Source of the DNA: Pithys albifrons albifrons
Taxonomy: Eukaryota; Chordata; Aves; Passeriformes; Thamnophilidae
NCBI RefSeq assembly: GCF_047495875.1
Contig: NC_092458.1
Location: 3,493,939 to 3,557,938 of the forward strand
DNA length: 64,000 nt
Direction: 5' to 3'
In this document: piece after piece, positions 61,179-64,000 of the stretch
Numbering within the stretch: position 1 is the first letter of the stretch
How the letters are laid out: every line of letters begins with the position of its first letter
Notes under the pieces: generated by a model
Told to the model about the DNA's origin: nothing
What the model saw: the letters and a program-made list of their open reading frames with translations, nothing else
The model's database searches: none
Position numbers and translations under genes: made by a program

Positions 61179-64000
61179 TCTAAATTAAGAAATTTTCAAT
61201 GCTTTATGCTTTCTATCCAAGCGATATTATGTGAATATCAAAACTGCTGTGACAGATCTTGAAAATGTTTTTGAACCACATAGACAAGGAGACACCTAGA
61301 GCAGAACAGTACAGACTTTAGCTTTTGAAAATATGAGATGTAATCTGTCAACTAGCATTTATAATATATTAGAATGAGGCATTACACAGTACATGTATTC
61401 AAAGTATTTTGAAATGTCCTTGACTTCTCAAAAGCCAGAATAGTTTTTTCAAGTATTTTTCTTCAGTCTTTTGAGCCTCTCTTAGCAAGAACAGCAGCTT
61501 TAAAAGGACTATTTCCTCATAAGTGTACAGCTTTTTATCTGCACAAGAGGGAAAAAAATAAATGCTTTTCCTGTTGTGATCATCTAATTTCCAGTAAATG
61601 TCACAACATCTACATTTTGCAAGTGTCTTTTCTTCCTTAATCTCTGTTCTTGCCTTGCAAGTCATCCTAAGAAACTCTCTCCTCAAATGTGATCAAAAAG
61701 TCTAGGTTGCTAGTTGTATGAAAATGACAATCACTTCATATAGCCTTGATTTTTCTTTTTTCTTGCTGTTGTCAGAGTAGCTCCTCAGAAAACTGAACTT
61801 CCTCATAAAAATCCAGATATTAAAAAAAAGCCCAACAAAAAACAAACCACCAAAACACATATGCGACCCACATAAAGAATGAGCTTATTTCTATTTATAT
61901 TAGATTTTCACAATGCATTTTTTACCCTTTCGCCAAGTTATTCATGAGTGACTTTTTGAATTCTGAATACTAGCTGAAAAAAATCTGAAAAACTAATGGA
62001 ATTGTTTTGAAGGAAAGAAACACATGAAAATTCAAAACAGGATTTCAGCAATGCTCTGCCACTGCATACAGGGGTGGCTGCCCAGCTGGAGGCTGTGGCT
62101 GGGTGGGTACTTCTTTTGGCTGCCTCCATCTGCAGGGGGTTATTTTAGCACTGTCTTTCTTCTCATGCCTTGGCTTGTCCACTGCCACTGTCCATGTTCT
62201 GCCCAGGGTAAGATGGGTGGTTGACAGGAGGGCAGGAGCAACCACAGCAGTGTATGTGGGGCAGGGTGGTCCCCTCAAAGGTACCTCATTCTCTTGCTGC
62301 TGCACATCTAGAAGTGACACCAAGACCCAAAGTGCATCTCTGGTCTGCTTTGAAAGGGCAGGCTGCACAAAGTGAGAGGGGCCAGTTTTGGCCACTGAAG
62401 TCATAAACTGTGCCAGATTCAGAGGGCATTGTATGTTAGGACAGGCCCAGCATGGGATGCTGTAAGGCAGCTGGGGCTTGGGCTCTAGTGCCAGGCTCAA
62501 AGCTGCGGCAGCAGAAGCAGGAGGTGTTCACTGCAAGTTGCACTTCTCTCTTGTGCTGTGTGTGGAAAAGAGAAGGTTTCCTGGCAGAGCTATATGACAC
62601 TAAAATAAAACTTACATCTCTCCTCAGATTCTTTACCCACCTGGGCATTAAAATAGTTGATATCAACATTAAAAATGCCCTGTTATAAGATATGGTACTG
62701 AATAAAACTAGTAGTTTAAAATAAATCTACTATCTCTATGCTGAAGCATCATAAGCTGCCTACTTGTAATAACACATTTATTCTGTGTACTGCAGCTCTC
62801 AAACCAATACCTTTGTTTTCAGCAAGGATTCATTTTTCTTTATGTTTCATTTGTACAAAATTGAAAATAGTGAAGTATAAAAGGAATGCTTCCAGTTGGC
62901 TTTTAACCACAGTCACCACTTTCAAAGAAAGCACAGAATGGAAAAGGGAACACTCTGTTACATGTGAAGCACAATTTATTCTGTCAAAAGGAATAAAAAC
63001 AGTGATATTTTAATAAAAACCCTATACTTATTTTGCACACTGCAGCTAGCTTAAAGAAAGGTATGCTGTGATTCCAACCTAAGAAAATTTAAATACCATG
63101 AACAATAATAATTGTAATGTTTCTTTAGACATGATGGCTTAGACTAAACAAGGTAGAAGTAATATATTTTATTAGACCAACTGGTTTATTAAGCTCCTGA
63201 GATCTGAAGATGGCCTTGTACATCCAAAAGGCTTTTTTTTTTCCAGCTGTACATCTCAGATAAAACAAGACAAATAACATTTCTACTACAGATTTGTTCT
63301 TGCCTGCTTTGAAAAGCTGACACAACTTTTTGGATTTTTTCTACAACAACAAAGTATTACATAGAGCCAGCTTACCATTTCCAAAGGTTATAAAAATAAC
63401 AATGCTGGAACCTTAAAATAGGATTCATGTAATAAGATACTTATATTATCAATCTACATTTGAGTTTGTCAAGTTAAGCTCCTTGGATAGTCAAAAGATG
63501 GAAGTGGAATTTTGTGTAACACAACTCATCTGATGTTGAATGCATTGGCATAAATAGGATGCAAGTCATGCCACAGAATTGCTATGAAGAGCAGTGAACT
63601 CATATGCCAGTGAGTGTAAATATTAACCTTAGATGAGAGGAATCTTACCTCTAGAAAAGAAAAAAAAAACAAACAAACACACAATAGATCATATACTTAC
63701 CATAAATAAACCTCCCACAGCACTAGTAGAATTATGCTGTGTGACTAGTGACACCATAAAGGGCTTATTAAGAAATGGAAATGTTTCTTGTCCTACCTTG
63801 TGTCTGGAGAAATATAATATTCTTGTTTAACATGGGAGGAATTCAGTGAGGAGAAGTAGAATGATTTAGAAAGGGAAAAAACTCACATGTATCTTTCTAC
63901 ACTTTCTGCACTCCCTTGCTTTGTATAAAGAATGTGGAGGAAATTCACTGATTTATATCACTCCTCAATCATGTTTCTATGAAGTTATATCTAATATTTC
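61179..64000. other. Intergenic DNA, weak coding candidates only
   Basis: About 2.8 kb. A 95-codon minus-strand frame (61399-61686) contains TTTTTTCCCTCTTGTGCAG, a good splice-acceptor sequence, at plus-strand 61539-61557; downstream 46 codons stay open to a stop. A GC-richer patch at 62045-62520 has long frames on both strands (151 codons - and 90 codons +) but no recognisable domain. An A-run followed by (AAAC)n-type sequence lies at about 63660-63682. Confidence 0.45.

Noticed and set aside
62045..62500. 151-codon minus-strand frame in a GC-richer patch
   Set aside because: Long frames also exist on the opposite strand, the composition is P/Q/T-rich without motif, and no splice or start context supports it.

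Overview
The window looks like a stretch of a bird nuclear genome with no intact host gene. Three things point to a bird. Many CR1 LINE fragments are present, one ending in direct copies of the 8-bp CR1 terminal repeat (CATAGAAT on the + strand). Solo LTRs of several endogenous retrovirus families are common. The rest is AT-rich, mostly single-copy DNA with simple repeats. A passerine is plausible but cannot be proved by eye. No rRNA or tRNA gene, CRISPR array, operon or complete protein-coding gene was found; nearly all open frames over 60 codons lie in CR1, in LTRs, or are chance frames.

Layout. 1-9.97 kb: AT-rich DNA with an old CR1 fragment (820-1608) and a 5'-truncated 5S-rRNA-derived SINE (4966-5242). 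9974-10553: a solo LTR (family B, minus strand). 14486-16683: the longest well-preserved CR1, carrying the reverse-transcriptase half of ORF2 broken by one frameshift. 16.7-30.6 kb: mostly single-copy DNA with two CR1 fragments and simple repeats. 30.6-49.1 kb is an insertion hotspot: five LTRs of family A (one nested inside another), a 5S SINE inside the nest, a second intact 5S SINE, a second family-B LTR and three CR1 fragments. At 38509-39107 on the minus strand there is a decayed stretch that reads like protein, broken by stops and frame changes and ending at a good splice-donor sequence. 49.1-64 kb: AT-rich DNA, a long (AGATAT)n tract, a CR1 3' half (57088-58156), and a 1446-bp solo LTR (59727-61172) with an exact 6-bp target duplication and three internal tandem repeats of about 131 bp.

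How the parts relate. Nothing here works as a pathway; the window records retrotransposition. Target-site duplications (TSDs) read directly from the sequence separate three LTR classes: 4 bp (family B, ERV1-like), 5 bp (family A, ERVL-like) and 6 bp (the 1446-bp LTR, ERVK-like). The 5S SINE copies have 11- and 12-bp TSDs, an intact internal 5S promoter and a shared tail of about 190 bp ending in (AC)n, so they were copied by a LINE; the tail does not look like the CR1 3' end seen here. The three SINE copies are very similar to each other, which suggests recent activity, and are the most interesting system in the window.

Limits. Boundaries come from reading by eye and old CR1 edges may be off by 10-30 bp. 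Class names for the LTRs rest on TSD length and termini only, because no internal retroviral sequence is present.
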